64,000 nt of DNA from CBDIBC01 sp965276635 (lineage in GTDB: Bacteria; Actinomycetota; Acidimicrobiia; Acidimicrobiales; Palsa-688), in assembly GCA_965276635.1 (NCBI GenBank), contig CBDIBC010000005.1:2232001-2296000 (forward strand). The letters are read 5' to 3'. Positions within the stretch are counted from its first letter, which is position 1. Every line of letters starts with the position of its first letter. The notes beneath the pieces are model-generated. The model saw only the letters and a list, made by a program, of their open reading frames with translations, ran no database searches and was not told the DNA's origin. Position numbers and translations under genes: made by a program. Positions 1 to 7,764 of this stretch are shown here, in pieces.

Positions 1-14
1 GCTCCTCCGACCGG

Positions 15-3000
15 ATGGAACCCCAACCTTCGGCGCCCCCTGTCGTGGCGGTCGTCGTCACGTGCGATCCCGGCCCGTGGTTCGACGAGGCCCTCCTCTC
101 CCTGGCTGCCCAGGACTACCCCAACCTGTCCGTCCTGGTGGTGGACTCGGCCAGCCTGGTCGATCCGGCGTCGCGGGTGGCCGAGCTCCTACCCAGCGGA
201 TTTGTGCAGCGTCTGGATCAGCGGGTGGGATTCGGGCGGGCGGCGAACGCAGTCCTCCAGACGGTGGAGGGGGCGTCGCACCTCCTGCTGTGCCACGACG
301 ACGTGGCGCTGGCCCCCGATGCGGTCCGGCTGCTCGTGGAGGAGGCGTTCCGGTCGAATGCGGGCGTGGTCAGCCCCAAGCTGGTGGAGTGGGATCGCCC
401 TGACCATCTGCTGGCGGTGGGCATGGGCTCGGACAAGTTCGGGGTGGTCCACGCTCTGGTCGAGCCCGGTGAGATGGACCAGGAGCAACACGATGGCGTC
501 CGCGATGTCTTCGTGGCACCGAGCGGCGTCACGCTCGTGCGGGCCGACCTGTTCGCCAGCGTCGGCGGCTTCGACGAGGCCGTCGAGGAGCTGGGCGAGG
601 ACCTCGACCTGTCGTGGCGGGCGCGCCTGGCCGGCGCCCGGGTGCTCGTGGCCCCGGCGGCGCGGGTCCGCCACCTCGAGGCCGAGCGGAGCCACGCCAG
701 GGATGGCGCCACCACGGCGTTGGCCCAGCGCAAGGTCACCACCGGGCGCGAGATCCACCGGCTCCGGACCCTCGTGGTCTGCTACGGCGTCCTGCAGCTC
801 TGCCGGATCCTCCCCATGGCAGTGCTCCACCGCCTCAGCGAGGCGGTCTGGAGCCTGGTGCGTGGCCGGCCGGGCGAAGCGGCAGCCACCCTGGGGACCC
901 TCCGCCGAGCGCTGTCGCACCCGGGTGCGCTGCTGCGAGCCCGCCGGCGGGCGCAGAAGCACCGCCGCGTCCGCGACCGCGAGATCCGCCGAATGCAGAG
1001 CCGGGGCAGCGCCCGTCTGCGGGCCTTCGTCCGCGCCATCGTCCAGGAGGGTCCCGCCTCCGGGCTCCCCGTAGCTGGCCTGGAACCCGGAGCCACCGAT
1101 CCGACGGCGCGCGCTCGCGCGGCACTGCGCCGCCTGCGGGGCGAACGGGAGCCCGGCCCCGAGTCCATCGTCGTGGCCAAGGGCCGCTGGCAGCTTCCTC
1201 TCGGCGCGGCGATCGTGCTGGCCCTGCTGTTCGTCATCGGCTCGCGCCGCCTCTTCGCAGGCAATATCCCGGCGATCGGCCAGATCCCGGTGACCTCCGA
1301 CGGGGTGGGCGACTGGTGGCACGCCTGGCTGCACAGCTGGCAGGCCGCCGGCCTCGGCCAGACGGCGCCCGGCGCGCCCGCCCTGGGTCTGCTCACGCTC
1401 GCCGGCGTCGTCTTCCTCGGCGCAGTCGGCACCCTCCAGCACGTGCTCGTCCTCCTCCCGTTGGTGATCGGGCCACTTGGCGCCTACCGAGCGGCTCGTT
1501 GGTGGGGCTCGTGGCGCGGACGGGTCGTGGCCCTGGTCGTCTACGCCACCGTCCCCGTCGCCTACGACGCCCTCGCCCTGGGCCGGTGGCCGGCGATGGT
1601 GGTCTACGCCGCCGCACCGTGGGTGCTCGGAACGCTCTGCCGGCTGTCGCACGGGATCCCCTTCCCCCGCACAGCGTCGCGCCGGATCGTCGGCCGGACC
1701 CTCGGTCTGGGTGTGGGCGTCGCCGTCACCGCCGCGTTCGCCCCGTCGTTCATCTGGGTCGTCCCCATCGTCGGCATCGGGTTGCTGCTGGGTTCGGCGC
1801 TGGCCGGTCGCGGGCAGGCCGGGATCCGGGTCCTAGTGGTCAGCGTGGTCGCCGCGGCCGTCGGCGCCGTCCTCCTCCTGCCCTGGTCGGCGACGGTCCT
1901 CGGTAGCCGGGCGGCCACGTTCGGTGTGGCACCCGGACCGGCGGGCCGGATCGGGCTGGGTCAGCTGCTGCGGTTCGACACCGGCCCCGTAGGGTCGTCG
2001 TTGGGTTGGGCCCTGCTCGCCGCCGCCGCCCTGCCCCTGCTGATCGGTCGGTCCTGGCGCTTGTCGTGGGCTGCCCGCCTGTGGATGGTTGCGCTGGTGT
2101 GCATCGGGGTCGACTGGAGCGGACTGCGCGGATGGACGCCCGCCTTCCCGCCGGAGATCCTGCTGGCCCCGGCCGCCGCCGCCCTCGCCGGGGCAGCCAG
2201 CCTGGGTGCTGTCGCCTTCGAGCTCGACCTGCCCGGCTACCGGTTCGGATGGCGGCAGCTGGCATCGGGGATCGCTGCAGTCGCCATCGTGGTGGCTGCC
2301 GTACCGGTGCTCGTCGGGGCCGGCGGCGGCCGATGGCACCTGCCCGACCAGGATGCCAGCTCGGTGCTGGGACTCCTTCCCGGACCCGAGGGCGGCGCCT
2401 ACCGGGTCTTGTGGGTCGGTGCGCCGTCGGCGTTGCCGCTCGCCTCACGCTCGTTCGGCACCGGGATGGCCTATGCCACCTCGGCGAACGGCCAGCCCGA
2501 CGTCACCGACCAGTGGCTCACGGCCAGGCAGGGACGCAGCGGCCTGCTCGCCGCCGACATGCGACTGGCCCAGCAGCACCTGACGACCAAGCTCGGCCAC
2601 CTCCTCGGCCCGCTCGGGGTCGAGTACATCGTGGTGCCGAACCATAACGGTCCGTCGGGTTCGGGCGCCGTGGTGGTCCCGACTCCCGGCAGTCTTCTGA
2701 GCGGCCTGCAACTGCAGACCGATCTGCGGTCGGTGTCGCCCGACCCCAACTACACCGTCTACTTCAATGCGGCATGGCTACCGGTCCGAGCCGTCCTGTC
2801 GACGACGACCGCCGCGCTGGCCGCCCAGCCGGCCACGCCCGACTCCATCGCCAGGGCCCTGGAGCGGCTGGACGGGACCGGTACCGGCCCGATCCTGCCG
2901 GGAACGGGTGCCGGCGGCCGCGGACGGGTTCCCGGAGGCAGGTCCGTGTACGTGGCCGCATCCGCCGACCGAGGCTGGCGTCTCCACGTCGACGGCCAGA

Positions 3001-3329
3001 GCATCGCGCCGAGGTCGGCATTCGGGTGGGCGATGCGGTTCGCCACACCGCCGGGTGGCTCGGCCACGGCCACCCTCACGGCGCCGTCGAGCGGGCTGGC
3101 CACGGCTGGCCAGATCGGGGAGTTGGTCCTGTGGGTCCTCGTCCTGGCCGTGGTGGCGGTGGACCGCCGCCGGCGCCTGGCGACCGCCGCATCGGAGACG
3201 GTGCAACCCGAGTGGTTCGTGCCCCTTGCGGTCAGCGGCAGCCGGAGCGACGGGCGGACAGGGTCGCGCTCGGGCCTGTCGGCAGGCGACGCCGACCTAA
3301 GCAGCGACGAGGTGTGGATCGATGTCTGA
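15..3329 (+). CDS. GT2 family glycosyltransferase with large C-terminal membrane domain
   Basis: This 1104-residue protein has two parts. Residues 1-250 form a GT-A family 2 glycosyltransferase: the nucleotide-binding start VVAVVVTCDPGPWFDEAL, an acidic CHDDVAL motif near residue 94, and the acceptor-side ELGEDLDLSW motif near residue 194. From about residue 390 a long hydrophobic region with many membrane segments follows, then a soluble extracytoplasmic stretch and a last membrane helix near residue 1040. By family knowledge such proteins add sugars to envelope polymers at the membrane; the donor and acceptor cannot be read from the sequence. The ATG lies 14 nt into the window, so its promoter is outside. 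The 3' end overlaps the next gene by 8 nt, implying coupled translation. Confidence 0.85.
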   Translation: MEPQPSAPPVVAVVVTCDPGPWFDEALLSLAAQDYPNLSVLVVDSASLVDPASRVAELLPSGFVQRLDQRVGFGRAANAVLQTVEGASHLLLCHDDVALAPDAVRLLVEEAFRSNAGVVSPKLVEWDRPDHLLAVGMGSDKFGVVHALVEPGEMDQEQHDGVRDVFVAPSGVTLVRADLFASVGGFDEAVEELGEDLDLSWRARLAGARVLVAPAARVRHLEAERSHARDGATTALAQRKVTTGREIHRLRTLVVCYGVLQLCRILPMAVLHRLSEAVWSLVRGRPGEAAATLGTLRRALSHPGALLRARRRAQKHRRVRDREIRRMQSRGSARLRAFVRAIVQEGPASGLPVAGLEPGATDPTARARAALRRLRGEREPGPESIVVAKGRWQLPLGAAIVLALLFVIGSRRLFAGNIPAIGQIPVTSDGVGDWWHAWLHSWQAAGLGQTAPGAPALGLLTLAGVVFLGAVGTLQHVLVLLPLVIGPLGAYRAARWWGSWRGRVVALVVYATVPVAYDALALGRWPAMVVYAAAPWVLGTLCRLSHGIPFPRTASRRIVGRTLGLGVGVAVTAAFAPSFIWVVPIVGIGLLLGSALAGRGQAGIRVLVVSVVAAAVGAVLLLPWSATVLGSRAATFGVAPGPAGRIGLGQLLRFDTGPVGSSLGWALLAAAALPLLIGRSWRLSWAARLWMVALVCIGVDWSGLRGWTPAFPPEILLAPAAAALAGAASLGAVAFELDLPGYRFGWRQLASGIAAVAIVVAAVPVLVGAGGGRWHLPDQDASSVLGLLPGPEGGAYRVLWVGAPSALPLASRSFGTGMAYATSANGQPDVTDQWLTARQGRSGLLAADMRLAQQHLTTKLGHLLGPLGVEYIVVPNHNGPSGSGAVVVPTPGSLLSGLQLQTDLRSVSPDPNYTVYFNAAWLPVRAVLSTTTAALAAQPATPDSIARALERLDGTGTGPILPGTGAGGRGRVPGGRSVYVAASADRGWRLHVDGQSIAPRSAFGWAMRFATPPGGSATATLTAPSSGLATAGQIGELVLWVLVLAVVAVDRRRRLATAASETVQPEWFVPLAVSGSRSDGRTGSRSGLSAGDADLSSDEVWIDV

Positions 3330-4920
3330 CGGTACGCCCGCCGAGCCGCCCGTGGAGGAGCCAGGGGAGTCCGTCGACGCAGCTCGCCGACCCGAGCGCC
3401 TCGTCCCGGTGGCGGTGCCGCGCCGCGTCGGCGTGCGCCGGGTGCCCATCCTGGCCGCGGTGGGTGTCCTGCTCGTCGCCGGTGGTCTGGCCGACCGCAC
3501 TGGTGCCTCGGGCCAGCCGACCCGGTCGGTCGGTGTCGGGTCACCGCAGGCCGTGGCCGCGCCTGCCGCTGCGCTGTCGTCGTCATGGTTCTGTGCAGGG
3601 GCGACCGATAATCCCGGCGGACCGGCGTCGGGACACCTGGTGATGACCAACGCCGGGAACGGTCCGGTGACCGCCCAGGTGGCGCTGGTCCCCAGCCGGG
3701 GGAGCCGGGTGGAACAGCGGGTGGCCGTCGCCGCCCAGGGCCAGGCCACCGTGGCCGAGCAGGTACCCGGTGGCTCCCCGTGGATCGGGGCAGTCGTCGA
3801 CTTCGACGGCGGGGCGGCCACCGTGAGCCAGGTGCTGTCGGGACCGGCCGGCGGCTCGTCCACCCCCTGCGCCACATCGGGCTCGAGCCAGTGGTACTTC
3901 GCCGCGGGCCAGACGCTGATCAACGCCTCCGAGGAGCTGACCCTCCTCAACCCCTATCCGAGCGAGGCCGTGGTGGACCTGACCTTCACGACCGACCAGG
4001 GAGTCGAGCAGCCGTCCGACTTCCAGGCGCTCACGGTCCCGGCCGGTGGCCTGACCGCAGTGGACGTGGGCAGCCACCTCCGGCGTCGGCAGCACATCGC
4101 CGTCAGCATCACGGCCCGCACCGGCGGGCGCCTGGTGGCCTGGAAGACCGACGCCGTCCGCCGTCCGTCGAAGAGCGAGGCCGTGCTCGGCGCCAAGGTC
4201 GACCCTTCCAGCGCCAACGCATCGGATCCGGCTGCACCGGTCGGTGGCCTCACCGCCCTGCCTGGTTCGCCGGCGCCGGCCCGGCGCTGGGTGTGGCCGG
4301 CGGGCGACGCCGGCAACGGCACCGACGAGCAGTACGCCATCTACAACCCCGGGCCCGTGCCCGCCCAGGTCGAGTTGGCCATCAACCTCGACCAGGGCAC
4401 CGCAGAGCCGTTCCTGGTGACGGTCGGGCCCGACCAGGTGACGACGGTCATGGCCGGCGCCGAGGCTCGCATCCCACCCGGGGTCGGTCACTCGGCCGTC
4501 CTCCGCAGTACCAACGGTGTTCCCGTGGTGGCCGAGCGCACCGCGGCGGTTGGCCCACCGGCGACGGGCTACGGGCTGGGTGAGCTGTTCGGCAGCCAGA
4601 TCCAGGCCGACGTCTGGCTGCTGCCCACCGCGGCCGGGACGGGAACGAGCAGCCAGGTGGTGCTCTTCAATCCGTCTGCGGCCGCCGAGCACGTCAGCTT
4701 CGCGCGGCTGGGCGGCCAGTCCCTTCCCGGGGTGGCGGCTGTACCCCTGCCGGCCGGGGCCCGGGCCGTCGTGGCCTTGTCACGAGTGGAGCCCACACTG
4801 GTCGGGCCGGTGGTCGCCCGGGCCGACGGGCCGATGGTCGTGGAGTCCGATCTGACGGCCACCGACAACGATGGGCTCAGCATGAGCCTCGGGATCCCGC
4901 TGGCCAGCGGAAGCTCCTGA
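3322..4920 (+). CDS. DUF5719-like secreted/anchored protein
   Basis: This 532-residue protein has a basic N terminus and one hydrophobic segment (about residues 40-60, VPILAAVGVLLVAGG) that would act as a signal anchor. The rest is predicted outside the membrane and is built of Gly/Val/Thr-rich beta modules with recurring 'LLNPYPSEA', 'IYNPGPVPA' and 'LFNPSAAAE' segments, suggesting three or more immunoglobulin-like repeats. This matches my recollection of DUF5719 proteins, commonly found directly after a GT2 membrane glycosyltransferase in actinobacteria; their function is unknown. The ATG lies inside the last codons of the upstream gene, so the two are probably one operon. A role in envelope glycan assembly is inferred from context only. 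Confidence 0.75.
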   Translation: MSDGTPAEPPVEEPGESVDAARRPERLVPVAVPRRVGVRRVPILAAVGVLLVAGGLADRTGASGQPTRSVGVGSPQAVAAPAAALSSSWFCAGATDNPGGPASGHLVMTNAGNGPVTAQVALVPSRGSRVEQRVAVAAQGQATVAEQVPGGSPWIGAVVDFDGGAATVSQVLSGPAGGSSTPCATSGSSQWYFAAGQTLINASEELTLLNPYPSEAVVDLTFTTDQGVEQPSDFQALTVPAGGLTAVDVGSHLRRRQHIAVSITARTGGRLVAWKTDAVRRPSKSEAVLGAKVDPSSANASDPAAPVGGLTALPGSPAPARRWVWPAGDAGNGTDEQYAIYNPGPVPAQVELAINLDQGTAEPFLVTVGPDQVTTVMAGAEARIPPGVGHSAVLRSTNGVPVVAERTAAVGPPATGYGLGELFGSQIQADVWLLPTAAGTGTSSQVVLFNPSAAAEHVSFARLGGQSLPGVAAVPLPAGARAVVALSRVEPTLVGPVVARADGPMVVESDLTATDNDGLSMSLGIPLASGSS

Positions 4921-4946
4921 GCGACTCCTGGCGCAGTCCGGGCCGA

Positions 4947-6977
4947 CTAGCTCTCGGCCAGGGGTGTGGCCGCCCGCCACGAGGTGGGCAGCGGCGCTGA
5001 CTCGCCGTTCCTCCCGTGCACCGGAGTGGCCTCGGGATCGAGCTGCCCGTTCGGCTGAGGGTCGGCGAAGGTGGGGACGACGGCCGCCCCCTCGTGCACC
5101 GGGCGCCCGTAGGCCCGGTCGACCAGGGCGCCGACCTCGGCACCGCCGATCGTCTCCTTCTGCAGCAGCGAGCCGGCCACCGCGGTCAGGCCCCGCCGGT
5201 GCTCGGTCAGCAGCCGGGTGGCCCGGGCCTCCTGCTCACGCAGGATCCGTTCCACCTCCTCGTCGATGACCCGCGAGGTGACGTCGCTGTAGTCTCGGCC
5301 GGCGTGCATGAGGTCCTCGCCGAGGAAGACCTGGCTCTCCTGGCCCCACGCCATCGGCCCGATCCGGTCGCTCATACCGAACTCGCGCACCATCTTGCGG
5401 GCCATCTCCGTGGCGCGCTGCAGGTCGTTCGACGCGCCCGTCGAGAGGCTGCCGAGCACGAGCTGCTCGGCACAGCGGCCGCCCATCATGACGCACACCG
5501 CGTCTTCGATGTACTCTCGCCAGTAGGTGTGGCGCTCCTCGATGGGGAGCTGCTGGGTGACGCCCAGCGCCATGCCGGTCGGCAGGATGGTCACCTTGTG
5601 CACCGGGTCGGCGTCGGGCAGGACATAGGCGAGGACGGCGTGGCCGCCTTCGTGGAATGCCGTCGCCTCCTTCTCCTTGTCGGACAATACGGTCGACTCT
5701 CGGCGCTGACCCATCAGCACCCGGTCCCGCGATGCCTCGAAGTCGATCATCTCGATGGCCTTGCCCCCTCGACGCACTGCGTGCAGCGCGGCTTCGTTGA
5801 CCAGGTTGGCCAGGTCGGCGCCGCTCATGCCCGGGGTTCCTCGGGCGACCACCTTGAGGTCGACGTCGGGGCCGATCCGCTTGTCCTTGCAATGCACGGC
5901 CAGGATCGGGAGTCGCTCCTCGAGGTCCGGCAGCGGCACCACGATCTGGCGGTCGAAGCGCCCGGGCCGCAGGAGGGCGGAGTCGAGGATGTCGGGGCGG
6001 TTCGTAGCCGCCATCATGACCACGCCCTCGGTGGCCTCGAAGCCGTCCATCTCGGCCAGCATCTGGTTCAGCGTCTGCTCACGCTCGTCGTGGCCGCCAC
6101 CCAACCCGGCGCCCCGCTTGCGTCCGATGGAGTCGATCTCGTCGATGAAGATGATGGCCGGCGCCTGCTTGCGGGCCGTCTGGAACAGGTCCCGTACGCG
6201 TGACGCGCCGACACCGACGAACATCTCCATGAAGTCCGATCCGGTCACCGACAGGAACGGCACCCCGGCCTCGCCGGCCACGGCCCGGGCCAGGAGGGTC
6301 TTTCCTGTTCCCGGCGGACCCACCAGCAGGACGCCCTTCGGGATCTTGGCGCCGATCTCCTTGAACCGGTTCGCCGACCGGAGGAAGTCGACGACCTCGC
6401 GAATCTCCAGCTTCACGCCGTCATAGCCAGCCACATCCCCGAACAGCGTCCGGGGGCGCTCCGTGGTGTACACCTTGGCCTTGGACCGCCCGATGGACAT
6501 GATCCCGCCCATCTGCCCCTGCGCCCGCCGGCTGAGCCAGACGAAGATGCCGATGACCACCAACCCGTAGATCAGGAACGGCGCCAGCGAGCTCCAGATG
6601 CTGGTGGTGGTCGCCGTGTAGGACAGCTTCTTGATGTCCTTGCTGTAGACCGCCGACAGCGTGCCGTCGACCGCCGGCCCCTGGACGGAATAGGACTGCC
6701 CGGACGTGTCGGTGTAGGTGAGCTTCCCCGAGTCCTTGTTCACCTTTGCTGACGCCACCTGGTTCGATGTCAAGGCGGTCTGGAACTGGCTGTAGGTCTG
6801 CGCCGGCGGTGTGGTCGCGTGGAGCGGGTTGGTCAGGATGATGGCCAGCACGATCACCGTGACGACGATGACGACGATCCAACGCCAGTTCGACGACTGG
6901 GGCGTTTTTCCCTGGCCCTGCTGGCCGCCCTGTCGGTCGGGACGACCTGGGCGGAGATCTCCGGGCTGGCGACTCAT
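4947..6977 (-). CDS. ftsH: ATP-dependent zinc metalloprotease FtsH
   Basis: FtsH is a membrane-anchored AAA+ protease that degrades misfolded membrane proteins and short-lived regulators. Visible features are an N-terminal membrane helix (WRWIVVIVVTVIVLAIIL), a short extracytoplasmic domain, a second helix (FLIYGLVVIGIFVWL), Walker A GPPGTGKT, Walker B IIFIDEID, the second-region-of-homology motif ATNRPDILDSALLRPGRFDR, and the zinc motif HEGGH. Length (676 residues) is normal. A GTG two codons upstream is possible, but ATG 6977 lies exactly 6 nt after a TACCAT -10 box, so I chose it as a leaderless start. The gene converges with the DUF5719-like gene and diverges from the DUF3499-like gene. 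Confidence 0.96.
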   Translation of the reverse strand: MSRQPGDLRPGRPDRQGGQQGQGKTPQSSNWRWIVVIVVTVIVLAIILTNPLHATTPPAQTYSQFQTALTSNQVASAKVNKDSGKLTYTDTSGQSYSVQGPAVDGTLSAVYSKDIKKLSYTATTTSIWSSLAPFLIYGLVVIGIFVWLSRRAQGQMGGIMSIGRSKAKVYTTERPRTLFGDVAGYDGVKLEIREVVDFLRSANRFKEIGAKIPKGVLLVGPPGTGKTLLARAVAGEAGVPFLSVTGSDFMEMFVGVGASRVRDLFQTARKQAPAIIFIDEIDSIGRKRGAGLGGGHDEREQTLNQMLAEMDGFEATEGVVMMAATNRPDILDSALLRPGRFDRQIVVPLPDLEERLPILAVHCKDKRIGPDVDLKVVARGTPGMSGADLANLVNEAALHAVRRGGKAIEMIDFEASRDRVLMGQRRESTVLSDKEKEATAFHEGGHAVLAYVLPDADPVHKVTILPTGMALGVTQQLPIEERHTYWREYIEDAVCVMMGGRCAEQLVLGSLSTGASNDLQRATEMARKMVREFGMSDRIGPMAWGQESQVFLGEDLMHAGRDYSDVTSRVIDEEVERILREQEARATRLLTEHRRGLTAVAGSLLQKETIGGAEVGALVDRAYGRPVHEGAAVVPTFADPQPNGQLDPEATPVHGRNGESAPLPTSWRAATPLAES

Positions 6978-6983
6978 GCGCAC

Positions 6984-6989
6984 ATGGTA
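6984..6989 (-). promoter_or_regulatory. -10 box of ftsH (leaderless)
   Basis: On the minus strand TACCAT ends 6 nt before the ATG at 6977. No Shine-Dalgarno sequence precedes the ATG, so the transcript probably starts at or next to it. Confidence 0.5.
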
Positions 6990-7081
6990 GGCGGCGGTCG
7001 GCCGTAACAGCGGTGCAGGATGCGGGGCCGGGTCCGGGTCTTGGACCCCAGGGATGCCCCGGTTCGTCCGGGGCGCGACGA

Positions 7082-7087
7082 TAGGGT
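7082..7087 (+). promoter_or_regulatory. -10 box of the DUF3499-like gene (leaderless)
   Basis: TAGGGT ends 6 nt before the GTG at 7094. This is the same spacing as for ftsH on the opposite strand, so the 116-nt gap holds two divergent leaderless promoters. Confidence 0.5.
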
Positions 7088-7093
7088 TCCGGG

Positions 7094-7333
7094 GTGACCC
7101 GAGCCCTCGTCTGCGCCCGGCCGGGATGCCAGGGGTCGACCGTGGCGTGGCTCACCTACGACTACGGCGCCCAGTGCGTATGGCTCGACGACGGTCCGCT
7201 GCCCGGCGGCGACACGTGGGGGCTGTGCGCGGAGCATGCCGGCCGGCTGCGTGCGCCTCGGGGCTGGAGCCAGATCGATCGGCGCGTGACCTACGTCACC
7301 GGGTACGAGCCGCCGACGTCGCTGGTGTCCTGA
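7094..7333 (+). CDS. DUF3499 family protein
   Basis: This 79-residue protein resembles the actinobacterial DUF3499 family as I know it: an N-terminal Cys pair (CARPGCQGSTVAWLTYDY), a central LCAEHA motif and the following RLRAPRGW. The cysteines and histidine could bind a metal ion; the function of the family is unknown. The GTG start has a -10 box 6 nt upstream and no ribosome-binding site. The stop codon lies within the first copy of a 15-bp tandem repeat. Confidence 0.75.
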   Translation: MTRALVCARPGCQGSTVAWLTYDYGAQCVWLDDGPLPGGDTWGLCAEHAGRLRAPRGWSQIDRRVTYVTGYEPPTSLVS

Positions 7334-7351
7334 CGACTGGTGTCCTGACAA
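7322..7351 (+). repeat. 15-bp tandem duplication over a stop codon
   Basis: CTGGTGTCCTGACGA (7322-7336) is followed at once by CTGGTGTCCTGACAA (7337-7351). The first copy contains the TGA of the DUF3499-like gene, so this is a small duplication of the gene's 3' end. Confidence 0.8.
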
Positions 7352-7355
7352 CTGC

Positions 7356-7380
7356 TCCACCCGGGGTTCTTCCGGGTGGA
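7356..7380 (+). terminator. Perfect 9-bp hairpin, terminator-like, no U tract
   Basis: TCCACCCGG and CCGGGTGGA form a perfect stem around a 7-nt loop, 22 nt after the DUF3499-like stop. No T run follows, so if it ends transcription it does so without the classical U tract, as is common in high-GC actinobacteria. Confidence 0.5.
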
Positions 7381-7537
7381 ACGGCGCACCGGGGGGTCTC
7401 GTCGTCGTGGTTTTCGCCTTCTGCACCGCTTGGCCCCCCGGGGCTCAAGGATGGACCACCGTTGGCCGAAGATAAGGCATCGGTCGCCGGCGACGGCGAT
7501 CAGGCCTCTCGACCACCGGCCCCCAGGAGGGCATCCG

Positions 7538-7705
7538 ATGAAGTGCCCACGCTGCCGTACCCATGACCTGGTGGTCATCGACATGGTGATCGGTGGCGAG
7601 CCGGTTCGCCTGCGGAGCTGCTCGCCCTGTGACGTCCGGTGGTGGGAGACCGAGGAGGGCACCCTGCCCCTGTCGTCGGTGCTGGCCCTCGCCGAGACGG
7701 CCTAG
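7538..7705 (+). CDS. Small zinc-ribbon protein
   Basis: This 55-residue protein begins MKCPRCRTHDLVVIDM and carries a second Cys pair in LRSCSPCDVRWWETEEG, giving a CxxC ... CxxC zinc ribbon. The ATG is preceded by the strong ribosome-binding site CCAGGAGGGCATCCG, so the start is firm; longer in-frame extensions upstream are not needed. The function is unknown; zinc ribbons of this size often bind nucleic acid or a protein partner. The large membrane protein starts 60 nt downstream. Confidence 0.65.
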   Translation: MKCPRCRTHDLVVIDMVIGGEPVRLRSCSPCDVRWWETEEGTLPLSSVLALAETA

Positions 7706-7751
7706 CGGACCGCGGCGCGTCAGGGGTGTCCCCCGGGGGGCGCCAAACGGG

Positions 7752-7757
7752 CAACAA
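7752..7757 (+). promoter_or_regulatory. -10-like box before the giant membrane protein
   Basis: AACAAT ends 7 nt before the GTG at 7765. It is weaker than the other boxes because the first base is A, but it supports GTG 7765 as the start. Confidence 0.35.
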
Positions 7758-7764
7758 TGTGCCG

